Positions 54,844 to 62,574 of a stretch of 64,000 nucleotides of DNA are shown here, one piece after another; positions within the stretch are counted from its first letter, which is position 1, and every line of letters begins with the position of its first letter. This DNA is from Opitutia bacterium (lineage in GTDB: Bacteria > Verrucomicrobiota > Verrucomicrobiia > Opitutales > Opitutaceae). Location: contig JACRHS010000032.1 of assembly GCA_016217595.1 (NCBI GenBank), positions 124,001-188,000 on the forward strand, read 5' to 3'. A program made the translations under genes and the position numbers. The notes beneath the pieces were generated by a model that worked only from the letters and a program-made list of their open reading frames with translations, searched no databases and had not been told where the DNA came from.

Positions 54844-56118
54844 TCACGTCTTCTTCGGACGCAGGCGGCGCTGGCGGCCGGGGTCGATGTCCTCGACTTC
54901 CGGCTCGGGGATGCGGGTGAAGGCGATGCGCAGCGGAGCGTATCCCGTCGCGCCGTGCGCACCGCCGAAGTAAACGGAGTTTTTCCCGAACGTCTGGTTC
55001 AGCGTGTCGACCGCCTGGAGCAGCTTCGTGCGCGTTTTCTCCTGCTCGGCCTCGAACAAATCCGCCGTGTGCATTTGCGCGGCGAGCAGCCGGTTTAAGA
55101 CGACGCCGACCTGGCGCGGGGCCTTGGCGTGGTGCGCGGCCGGGCGGCGGGACCAAAGCTCGTTGAGCGCATGGGTGAAATGCAGGGTGTCCTGCGTTTC
55201 GTTGAACTGGAGCTCGTCGCTCCAGTCGGTGCCGTCGCCATATTCGGCGGCGAGGTGGAGGCCGCCGGCGTAAAAATTTTCGTGGCGCAGGCGCATGGCG
55301 GCTTTTTGCAGCAGGCGGTGGAGCACGGCGAGCGCGGCGGCGGGCTGGCGCTGGGCCGGCGGCAAGACCTGGCTGTGGCCGATGGTGCTGTGCCGGGGCG
55401 CTTCGCGTTCCTGCACGCCGCCGTGCAGCCAGTCGTGAAAACGGGCGCCTTCGACGCTGCCCCACACGCTGCGCAGGCGCGCGCGGCTGGCGGCGTAGAG
55501 GGTCGCGACCTCGTCGATGCCGGCGGCGCGCAGGCGTTTTTCCAGATTGGGACCGATGCCGGTGAAGTCGCCGAGCTGCACGCCGCGGCGGATCAATTCG
55601 CCGGGGATGTCGGCTTCGTCGAAAAGCACCAGACCGTCGGGTTTTTCGATGTCGGAGGCGAGCTTGGCGATGAACCAATTGGGACCGATTCCGATGGAGC
55701 AACGCAGGCAGCGGCCGACTTCGCGGTAAATTTTGGCGCGAATCTCGTTGGCCAGCTTCCGGGCGCGGGCCGGCTGGGCGAAATCGCCGGACAGCTCGCA
55801 CTCCAGCTCGTCGATGGACTGGATCTTCTTCACCGGCACGAGGGTTTCGACGACCTCCTTCAGCTTGCGGTGATAACGGATGTACACCTCCGGGCGCGCC
55901 TCGACGATGGCGATGCCGGGACAAAACTGGCGGGCCTCGGTGACGCGGACGTTGCGTTTCAGGCCGAGTTGTTTGGCTTCGATGCTGACCGCGATGGCGC
56001 CGGTGGTCTCGGCGAGGAGCGGCACGACGATGAGGGGCTGGCCGCGGAGCTCCGGCCGCTCCTGTTGCTCGACGGAGGCGAAGTACGAGTTGAAATCGAT
56101 GGCGAGCGCGCGGAGCAC
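54844..56118 (-). CDS. Y-family DNA polymerase (DinB/UmuC type)
   Basis: 424 aa. The palm motifs are AIDFNSYFASVEQQERP (first Asp) and QSIDELECEL (catalytic Asp-Glu). The helix-hairpin-helix is seen as GDFTGIGPNLEKRLRAAGI, then the little-finger domain (RHSTIGHSQVLPP onwards). It should carry out translesion DNA synthesis. The length is between DinB and UmuC. The arrangement resembles the verrucomicrobial polymerase IV-like proteins and not ImuB, which lacks the catalytic acids. Confidence 0.9.
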   Translation of the reverse strand: MLRALAIDFNSYFASVEQQERPELRGQPLIVVPLLAETTGAIAVSIEAKQLGLKRNVRVTEARQFCPGIAIVEARPEVYIRYHRKLKEVVETLVPVKKIQSIDELECELSGDFAQPARARKLANEIRAKIYREVGRCLRCSIGIGPNWFIAKLASDIEKPDGLVLFDEADIPGELIRRGVQLGDFTGIGPNLEKRLRAAGIDEVATLYAASRARLRSVWGSVEGARFHDWLHGGVQEREAPRHSTIGHSQVLPPAQRQPAAALAVLHRLLQKAAMRLRHENFYAGGLHLAAEYGDGTDWSDELQFNETQDTLHFTHALNELWSRRPAAHHAKAPRQVGVVLNRLLAAQMHTADLFEAEQEKTRTKLLQAVDTLNQTFGKNSVYFGGAHGATGYAPLRIAFTRIPEPEVEDIDPGRQRRLRPKKT

Positions 56119-56296
56119 GGAGCGAGTGTCGCGGCCGGAAAATCCCTGTCAAACGCCCGCCACGACCGGCGGTTCATGATCAGGGCGATGAATGAAATTT
56201 CAGCGTTTGCACGAAATCTTGCGGATTTCTGCCTGGCCCGTTTGACGGACGGCGACTCGTGGTTAGCCGATGGGGTTACACGCATACCAACCCATC

Positions 56297-56665
56297 ATGT
56301 CCCCGGACCGACTCAGTCTCACCTTTGCAGCGCTGGCCGACCCCACCCGGCGGGCGATTCTGTCACGCTTGATCGCGGGCCAGACCACGGTGAAAGAGCT
56401 GGCTGAGCCGCATGCGATGAGCCTGCCGGCCATTTCCAAACACTTGCGCGTGCTCGAGCGCAGCGGGCTCATCGAGCGCTGTCGCACCGCGCAATTGCGG
56501 CCGTGCCGGTTGCGGGCGGAACCGCTGAAGGAAGCCGCGGCATGGATAGAACAGTATCGGTGCCATTGGGAGGAGAGTTTCGATCAGCTCGATGCGTATT
56601 TGCAGCAAGTCCAGGTCGCCCAGCCGAAGCGGCTGGCCGCAGCATCGAAACGGAAGGCGTCCTAA
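56297..56665 (+). CDS. ArsR-family transcriptional regulator
   Basis: 122 aa winged-helix protein. LADPTRRAILSRLIAG and the recognition helix MSLPAISKHLRVLERSGLIER are typical of ArsR regulators. The metal-binding ELCVCDL motif of ArsR/SmtB is absent, so it belongs to the metal-independent group that often pairs with an AHSA1/SRPBCC gene. No such partner is adjacent; the target is unknown. ATG 56297 begins the conserved region. Confidence 0.9.
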   Translation: MSPDRLSLTFAALADPTRRAILSRLIAGQTTVKELAEPHAMSLPAISKHLRVLERSGLIERCRTAQLRPCRLRAEPLKEAAAWIEQYRCHWEESFDQLDAYLQQVQVAQPKRLAAASKRKAS

Positions 56666-56778
56666 CGAACCCGCCGCCGGCGCGACTTCGGCCATCCCTG
56701 AATATTGCGGTGTTGGTGACAACGCCGAGATGTTGAAACTTGAAGCACGCAAGATGCGCGGCCTAGTAGAGGCTTCGC

Positions 56779-57690
56779 ATGCTTTTCATCCCAACCCCGG
56801 TCAGTCGTCGTCGTATGCTGCGCCACGTGATGGTGGCCGGCCTTGCGCTCCTTTTGGGCGGCCGTCTGGCTGCCGCGGCGCCCGCCAGCGATCCGAACCG
56901 CTGGGTGCTGATGGCGGACATCCACATCCGCGCCAATCCGGCCACGCAGGCTCACGGTTATAACATCGCGGAGAATCTCCGCATGGCGGTTCGCGCGATT
57001 CTGAGCATGGAGCCGCGGCCCGCGGGTCTGGTCGTGGCGGGCGATTGCGCGTACGGTCGCGGCGAGAAGGCGGATTACCGGACGTTGGGCGAGTTGCTGG
57101 AGCCGCTGCGCAAGGAGAACGTGCCCTTTTATCTGGTGCCGGGGAATCATGACCGGCGCGATTTGCTGCGCGAATTTTTAGGCGAAACGGCCGCGACCAG
57201 TCCGGTCCCGAACAAGATGGCGGCGATGGTCCGCACGCCGTTGGCCAACTGGTTCCTGCTCGATTCGCTGGAGAAAACACCCGACACCCCCGGCGTGCTC
57301 GACGAAGCCCAGTGCGAGTGGCTGGCCCGGACCTTGGACGCGAATGCCGACAAGCCGGCGCTCTTGGTGATGCATCACCATCCGGGCGATCCGGCGCGCC
57401 CCGGTTGTCTCAAAGATACCGCGAAGCTGTTTGAGATCATCCGGCCGCGGCGGCAGGTGAAGGCGTGGATTTTTGGCCACACGCACGTCTGGGGCGTCAC
57501 GCAGGACGCGGCGAGCGGCATTCACCTGATCAACCTGCCGGCGTCCGGCTACGTCTTCAAACCCGAGAACCCCTGCGGCTGGGTGGAGGCCGTGCTGAAG
57601 GAGAACGGCATCCGGCTGGAAGTGCACAGCGTCCGGCCGGAACACGCCAAGCACGGGCAGGTGGCGGAGCTGACCTGGCGGGCGAATTAA
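56779..57690 (+). CDS. Secreted calcineurin-like metallophosphoesterase
   Basis: 303 aa with a Tat-like SRRRMLRHVMVAGLALLLGG signal. The dimetal motifs are ADIHI (Asp47, His49), VVAGDCAYG (Asp89), VPGNHDRRD (Asn123, His124), VMHHHPGD and FGHTHVWG. It should hydrolyse phosphoesters, perhaps cyclic nucleotides or lipids, outside the cytoplasm. It is divergent from nothing nearby and converges on the uridine kinase-like gene with 7 bp between the stops. Confidence 0.88.
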   Translation: MLFIPTPVSRRRMLRHVMVAGLALLLGGRLAAAAPASDPNRWVLMADIHIRANPATQAHGYNIAENLRMAVRAILSMEPRPAGLVVAGDCAYGRGEKADYRTLGELLEPLRKENVPFYLVPGNHDRRDLLREFLGETAATSPVPNKMAAMVRTPLANWFLLDSLEKTPDTPGVLDEAQCEWLARTLDANADKPALLVMHHHPGDPARPGCLKDTAKLFEIIRPRRQVKAWIFGHTHVWGVTQDAASGIHLINLPASGYVFKPENPCGWVEAVLKENGIRLEVHSVRPEHAKHGQVAELTWRAN

Positions 57691-57697
57691 GGGCGGC

Positions 57698-59401
57698 TCA
57701 CGCGCCCCAAACTTTGAAATCCTTGAGGATCGAGCCTCCGACAAATTCGCGGAGGATGGAGTTGTCGGGAATCCCCGCGGCGTCGAGGGGCAGGAACCAG
57801 TCGAGGAAGGCGAGCAGGCGCCGGGTCTCCACGTACTCCGGCGCACCGTGCGGCACCTGGCGTAGCAGCGGCTCGGCGAGCGGACGCAGCGCGGAGAGTT
57901 CGTAGGCGAGCGCGGAGTTGAACATCACGTCGGCGTTTTCCTGGTGCGGGAAAATGTGAAGCTTTTCGCCGCGTCGCACCGACTGCCAGCGGCCGATGGT
58001 TTGCGTCGCGGTGTAGCCGCGTTCGCGCGCGTCGCGTACGATGCGCCGGATCAGGCGGGTGTCGGTCGTCGAGACGCGGTTGTGGCGGTCGAGGTTGAGC
58101 TGCGTGAGCGCGGAGGCGTAGACCTTGAACGACTGCGCCGCCAGCGCGGGCGGGATCAGGCGCGGGTTCAAGCCGTGGATGCCTTCGAGAATGATGAGCT
58201 GGCCCGGACGCAGCCGCACGACGTCGCCCGGCTCGGGGCAACCGGCCTTGAAGTTGAAATGCGGCAGCTGCACCTCCTCGCCGGCGATCAGGCGCTGGAG
58301 GTGATCGCCGAGGAGCGGCAGGTCGAGCGCGTCGATGGTCTCGAAATCGTACTGGCCGTTCTCGTCTTTCGGCGTGTGTTCGCGATCGAGGAAGTAGTTG
58401 TCCAGCTCCAGCGCGAACGGCGAGAGGCCGAGGGCGAGCAACTGCACGGCGAGTCGGCGGGAAAAGGTGGTTTTGCCCGACGACGACGGACCGGAAATCA
58501 GCACCAGGCGCGCGCGGTTGCCACGCTCCACGATCTGGCGGGCGATCTCGGCGATGTGCTGTTCGTGCAGCGCCTCGGAGACGAGCATGATCTCGCGGCT
58601 GCGTCCGGCGATGATGGCGTCGTCGAGTGAGCCCACGCTTTCGATGCCGAGGCGGGTCAGCCAGTCGCCGTATTGGCGGAAGGCGACCAGCAGTTTCGGG
58701 TAATCCACCATCGGGGCGACGCTGGCCGGGGCGTGGCGGCGCGGGAAACGCAGCGCGAAGCCGCCGTTGAGCGCGCCGAGCTCGAACCATTTCAGGTAGC
58801 CGGTGGAGGGCACCATGTAGCCGTGATGGTAGTCGAGGTATTCGCCCAAGCCGTAGAGGGTGATGGTGGGTTTGCGGCGGTGCCGCAGCAGCTGGGCCTT
58901 GTCCGGGTAACCCTTGCTCTCGAACCGGGCGATGGCCTCGGACACGGGCGCTTCGCGGGCGCTGAAAGGCAGGTCCCTCTCGACCAGGTGCTGCATTTCC
59001 GTTTCGAGCGATTTCAGCTCGGCGGCGGTGAGCGGCGGCCGTTGGCGGACTTCGCAATAATAGCCGCCGGACGAGAGCGAGTGATCGATGAACAGCGCGG
59101 CGTTGGGGAAAAGTTCGATGAACGCCGCCTCCAGCAGAAAGGTGAGGGAGCGCCGGTAAATGCGCGCGCCGTCGGCATCGGCCATCGTCACGGGTTGCAC
59201 GCGCGCCTCCATGTCGACGCGGTAGGTCAGTTCATGCAGCTCGCCGTTGATGACGACGCCGATGAGCGGCGCGGGCAGATCGGTCGCGATGGATTTCAAC
59301 AGATCGCCGGCGGTGGCGCCGCGCGGCCCCTGCAAGGTGCGCCCGTCGGGCAGGTGGAGTTCGATCTGATCGCTCTGTTCAACGAAGCGGGTGTCGGGCA
59401 T
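57698..59401 (-). CDS. TGS-domain uridine kinase-like protein
   Basis: 567 aa. A TGS domain (about 11-72, IELHLPDGRTL) leads into a threonyl-tRNA synthetase-like second domain (about 75-170, with FLLEAAFIELFP and GGYYCEV). The C-terminal half is a uridine kinase/phosphoribulokinase P-loop kinase, with Walker A GPSSSGKTT (304-312), LELDNYFLDREH and ILEGIHGLNP. The family is known but its substrate is not firmly established; uridine or cytidine is likely, with nucleic acid or nucleotide sensing by the N-terminal part. Confidence 0.88.
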   Translation of the reverse strand: MPDTRFVEQSDQIELHLPDGRTLQGPRGATAGDLLKSIATDLPAPLIGVVINGELHELTYRVDMEARVQPVTMADADGARIYRRSLTFLLEAAFIELFPNAALFIDHSLSSGGYYCEVRQRPPLTAAELKSLETEMQHLVERDLPFSAREAPVSEAIARFESKGYPDKAQLLRHRRKPTITLYGLGEYLDYHHGYMVPSTGYLKWFELGALNGGFALRFPRRHAPASVAPMVDYPKLLVAFRQYGDWLTRLGIESVGSLDDAIIAGRSREIMLVSEALHEQHIAEIARQIVERGNRARLVLISGPSSSGKTTFSRRLAVQLLALGLSPFALELDNYFLDREHTPKDENGQYDFETIDALDLPLLGDHLQRLIAGEEVQLPHFNFKAGCPEPGDVVRLRPGQLIILEGIHGLNPRLIPPALAAQSFKVYASALTQLNLDRHNRVSTTDTRLIRRIVRDARERGYTATQTIGRWQSVRRGEKLHIFPHQENADVMFNSALAYELSALRPLAEPLLRQVPHGAPEYVETRRLLAFLDWFLPLDAAGIPDNSILREFVGGSILKDFKVWGA

Positions 59402-59543
59402 GGGGCGGGAGGGTTTGAAGACGGCAGGGCGCGAGCGCAGCGGACGGCTCTAGAGGTAAATTGACCCGCGACCGGCGCAAGCGCGTTCTGGTCGCGCGAA
59501 CCCGCGCTTGCGGCCCGGCGCGGAATGCCCGACACTGCGGCGC

Positions 59544-60332
59544 ATGAAACGTTTCCCCTGCGTGCTCGTGTTGGCGGCGTGGTTGATCGGCCTGAGCGGT
59601 TGCACGACCGTGCCCGAGACCGGGCGGAGGCAGCTCATGCTGGTGTCGCCCGCCGACGAGATGAAGACCGGGCTGACCGAGTTCGAGAAGATCAAGAAGG
59701 ACACGCCGGTCTCGCGCGATCCGGCGCTCAACGCCCGCATCCAGTCCATCGGCCGGCGCATCGCCGCGGCGGTCGGGCGCGAGATGCCCAACGCGCAGTG
59801 GGAGTTCGTGGTGTTCGACGAGCCGAAGACGGTCAACGCGTTCGCGCTCCCCGGCGGCAAGGTCGGCATTTACACCGGGCTCATCCAGCTTTCGTCCAGC
59901 GATGCCGAGATCGCGATCGTGATCGGCCACGAGATCGCGCACGTGACGAGCCGGCACGGCGCCGAGCGGATGTCGCAAGGCATCGCCGCGGCCGTGCTCG
60001 GCGCAGCGGTGGCGGTCGGCACCGAGAACAGCAAGAACCGCGATTACTGGCGGGCGGCTTATGGCGTCGGCGCGACGCTGGGCACGCTGGCCTACTCGCG
60101 CAGCCACGAATCCGAGGCCGACGCCATCGGGATGCGATTCGCGGCCTATGCCGGTTACGATCCGCGCGCGGCCGTTTCATTTTGGAAGAAAATGGACCAG
60201 CAGAGCGGCGGCGGCACCGGGTTTAAATGGTTCTCGACGCACCCGCCGTCGCGCGAACGCATCGTGGAGCTGGAGCGTTTGGCGCCGAAATACCTGCCCA
60301 TATTCGAGGCCAATCGCGGCCGTTTCGAGTAA
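59544..60332 (+). CDS. M48-family lipoprotein metallopeptidase
   Basis: 262 aa from ATG 59544. The lipobox LSGC puts the lipidated Cys at residue 20. The zinc motif is HEIAH (129-133), the third ligand Glu is in SHESEADAIG, and FSTHPPSRERI is the conserved C-terminal His motif. It resembles BepA/LoiP-type outer-membrane-quality-control proteases in the periplasm. Confidence 0.9.
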   Translation: MKRFPCVLVLAAWLIGLSGCTTVPETGRRQLMLVSPADEMKTGLTEFEKIKKDTPVSRDPALNARIQSIGRRIAAAVGREMPNAQWEFVVFDEPKTVNAFALPGGKVGIYTGLIQLSSSDAEIAIVIGHEIAHVTSRHGAERMSQGIAAAVLGAAVAVGTENSKNRDYWRAAYGVGATLGTLAYSRSHESEADAIGMRFAAYAGYDPRAAVSFWKKMDQQSGGGTGFKWFSTHPPSRERIVELERLAPKYLPIFEANRGRFE

Positions 60333-60559
60333 CGCGTCTGCCGAGGGCGGAGCGGCGGTTTCCCGGGAATAGTCTGGGGGATTTACCACAGCTACGGCGG
60401 GCGACTCCCGAGATGATCTGGGGGGCGTCACCTAGGCGGGAGGCATGACACCCTAGGGGGCCCTAGGGCCTGTGGAGCATGTAGATAGGTTTACGGCGTG
60501 GGTGTTAACGAGGCTCTCGCCCGATACCTTTATTTTCGCCGGAGCGGTACCGTGACGCC
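60333..60559. other. Intergenic region with CCTAGG palindromes
   Basis: 227 bp. It holds CCTAGG (60431-60436) and two CCCTAGGG octamers (60451-60458 and 60461-60468) within 38 bases. CTAG is rare in such GC-rich DNA, so the cluster stands out. No known element was recognised. Confidence 0.4.
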
Positions 60560-61057
60560 ATGAAAAGCGCCACCCGTTCTCTCCTCCGCCTCGCCGCCCT
60601 CCTCAGCCTGATTACCGCTCTGGGACAAGCCCGGACCGTGACAGCGCCGACCGCGCCGGTGATGATGCGGGACGCGGTGGCCGATGCGCAGCTGCTGGCG
60701 AAGAATTACGACGGCGCGCGCGTCATGCGGATCGCCGGCACCTCGATGCTCCCGTACTTCGGCGAAGGCACCGTGGTGGTGGTCAAGCCGATCGACAGCG
60801 CCAAGCTCCGCGCCGGAATGCTCGTCGCCTACCGCAACCGGTTTGGCGAGACCATCGCCCACCGTCTGGTGAGCCGCGAGACGACCGGTTGGGTGGCGCA
60901 GGGTTACAACAACCAGCAGGCCGACAGCACGCTCGTCACGAGCGAGAACCTGATCGGCGTGGTTTACGCGACTTTCCACACGATGGGCAACAACGCCACC
61001 CAGATCGCCACGAGCACGACGCCCGTGGAAGTGGCGCTCGCCGCCCCCGCGAAGTAA
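60560..61057 (+). CDS. Secreted S26-like serine peptidase homolog
   Basis: 165 aa. A signal peptide (about 1-24) is followed by an S24/S26-like core: AGTSMLPYFGEGTVVVVKPID (Ser62 as nucleophile), MLVAYRNRFGETIAHRLV and VVYATFH. His101 in IAHRLV stands where a His is used in the archaeal/eukaryotic type signal peptidases, in place of the usual bacterial Lys. The core is shorter than LepB, and the signal peptide implies a soluble or exported protein. Whether it is catalytic is unknown. Confidence 0.72.
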   Translation: MKSATRSLLRLAALLSLITALGQARTVTAPTAPVMMRDAVADAQLLAKNYDGARVMRIAGTSMLPYFGEGTVVVVKPIDSAKLRAGMLVAYRNRFGETIAHRLVSRETTGWVAQGYNNQQADSTLVTSENLIGVVYATFHTMGNNATQIATSTTPVEVALAAPAK

Positions 61058-61127
61058 ACTCAGCGCGGCTGGAGTCCATGCGCTTTTCGGACTAGCCCGC
61101 CGCCGGGTTTTGCTTCACGGTTGCAGC

Positions 61128-62501
61128 ATGTTTGATCCCGTCGAAAAACTGAAGGAGTACATCCGCCACCCCAGCGTCTCCACCGATTCCAACTTCAAGG
61201 CGGGCATGCGCGGCGCCCAGGAATTCGTCGCCGGCCTGCTTGCCTCACTCGGCTTCGCCATCGAAGTCGTGCCCACCGCCAAGCACCCCATCGTGCTCGC
61301 GCGGCGGGGCGGCGACCCAAAATGGCCGCAGGTGATCATCTATGGTCACTACGACGTGCAGCCGGCTGATCCGCTCAATTTGTGGAAGTCGGCGCCGTTC
61401 GAGCCCACGGAACGCGAAGGCCGCCTGTGGGGCCGGGGTGCCGCCGATAACAAAGGGCCGCTCATGGTCCACATCGCCGCCGTCGCGCGGCTGCTGGAGC
61501 GCGATCCGCAACTGCCGTTGCGCATCACTTTCATGATCGAGGGCGAGGAGGAAATGGGCAGCCCCAGCTTCCCGGCGTTCCTCGAAAAATACGCGCCCGA
61601 GCTGCGCAAGGCTGATTTCGTTTTCCTCTCCGACACCGGCAGCGTGAGCGAGCAGCAGATCACCATCACGTGCGGTCTGCGCGGTCTCATGCTGTGCGAC
61701 GTGGAGGTCACCAGCTCGCGTAGCGACCTGCATTCGGGGCTGCACGGCGGCGCGATCCGCAACCCCATCCAGGCGGTGGCCGAGCTCTGCGCTTCGCTGC
61801 ACACGCCCGACGGCCGGGTGAACATCCCCGGGTTTTACGACGACGTGCTCGATGTCTCGGATTGGGAGCGCGCCGAGCTCGCCAAGCTCGGGCAGAGCGA
61901 GGAGCAATATAGGGAGTTTCTCGGCGTACCGGCGTTTCATGTGGCGCCGGGTTTCACGCCGTTCGAGGCGACGCGGTTCCAGCCGACGCTCGAATTTAAC
62001 GGCATCGGCGGCGGCTACCAGGGTGAGGGGACGAAGACCGTCATCCCCAGCAAGGCGTTCGTGAAAATGAGCTGCCGGCTCGTGCCGAACCAGACGCCGG
62101 AGAAAATCCGCGAGCTCGTTTACGGCGCCATCCGCGCGCGCATGCCGAAGGACGTCACCTATCGCATCGTCGACCAGCACGACGGTTGTCCCTATGTCGT
62201 GGTGCCGCCGGGCCGCTCCAACACGCCCGCCGATCAGTCGCCGGTGCTCGCCAAGGCGTTTCGCGCGGTCGACACCGCCGTGACCGAGGTCTTCGGCCGG
62301 GCGCCGCTCTATCTGCGCGAAGGCGGGAGCGTGCCGATCATCGGCGAGATCAAGCGCGTGCTCGGGCTCGATTCGGTGCTGCTGGGGTTGTTCCTCCCCG
62401 AGGACAATCTGCATGCGCCCAACGAGAGCTTTAACTTGAACGTCATGCGCAAAGGCATCGCCGCCTCGGAGAAGATTCTCGCGGCGTTGGCGCGCGGCTG
62501 A
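61128..62501 (+). CDS. M20-family dipeptidase
   Basis: 457 aa. Zinc ligands are visible as IYGHYDVQPAD (His74, Asp76), GRGAADNKGP (Asp107), EGEEEMGS (Glu140/141) and the C-terminal loop HAPNESFN (His). The DVQPAD and SRSDLHSGLHGG segments are typical of the CNDP/PepV-like dipeptidases. Likely a cytoplasmic enzyme that finishes peptide degradation. ATG 61128 opens the conserved N-terminus. Confidence 0.92.
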   Translation: MFDPVEKLKEYIRHPSVSTDSNFKAGMRGAQEFVAGLLASLGFAIEVVPTAKHPIVLARRGGDPKWPQVIIYGHYDVQPADPLNLWKSAPFEPTEREGRLWGRGAADNKGPLMVHIAAVARLLERDPQLPLRITFMIEGEEEMGSPSFPAFLEKYAPELRKADFVFLSDTGSVSEQQITITCGLRGLMLCDVEVTSSRSDLHSGLHGGAIRNPIQAVAELCASLHTPDGRVNIPGFYDDVLDVSDWERAELAKLGQSEEQYREFLGVPAFHVAPGFTPFEATRFQPTLEFNGIGGGYQGEGTKTVIPSKAFVKMSCRLVPNQTPEKIRELVYGAIRARMPKDVTYRIVDQHDGCPYVVVPPGRSNTPADQSPVLAKAFRAVDTAVTEVFGRAPLYLREGGSVPIIGEIKRVLGLDSVLLGLFLPEDNLHAPNESFNLNVMRKGIAASEKILAALARG

Positions 62502-62574
62502 GTTGCGCCCCGGGCGCGGGGGAAGATTTCGCTTTGCGTCGCCGGACCGGTGACGCAAGGTGGGGCTTTCCCCC

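Noticed and set aside
52907..56152. Minus-strand open frame of 1081 codons across lnt and the polymerase
   Set aside because: It is antisense to lnt and out of frame with the polymerase, low in complexity and without motifs; high GC removes stop codons by chance.
56297..57690. ArsR regulator plus arsenic or AHSA1 operon
   Set aside because: The regulator lacks the metal motif and the next gene is a secreted phosphoesterase 113 bp away, not an arsenic or SRPBCC gene.
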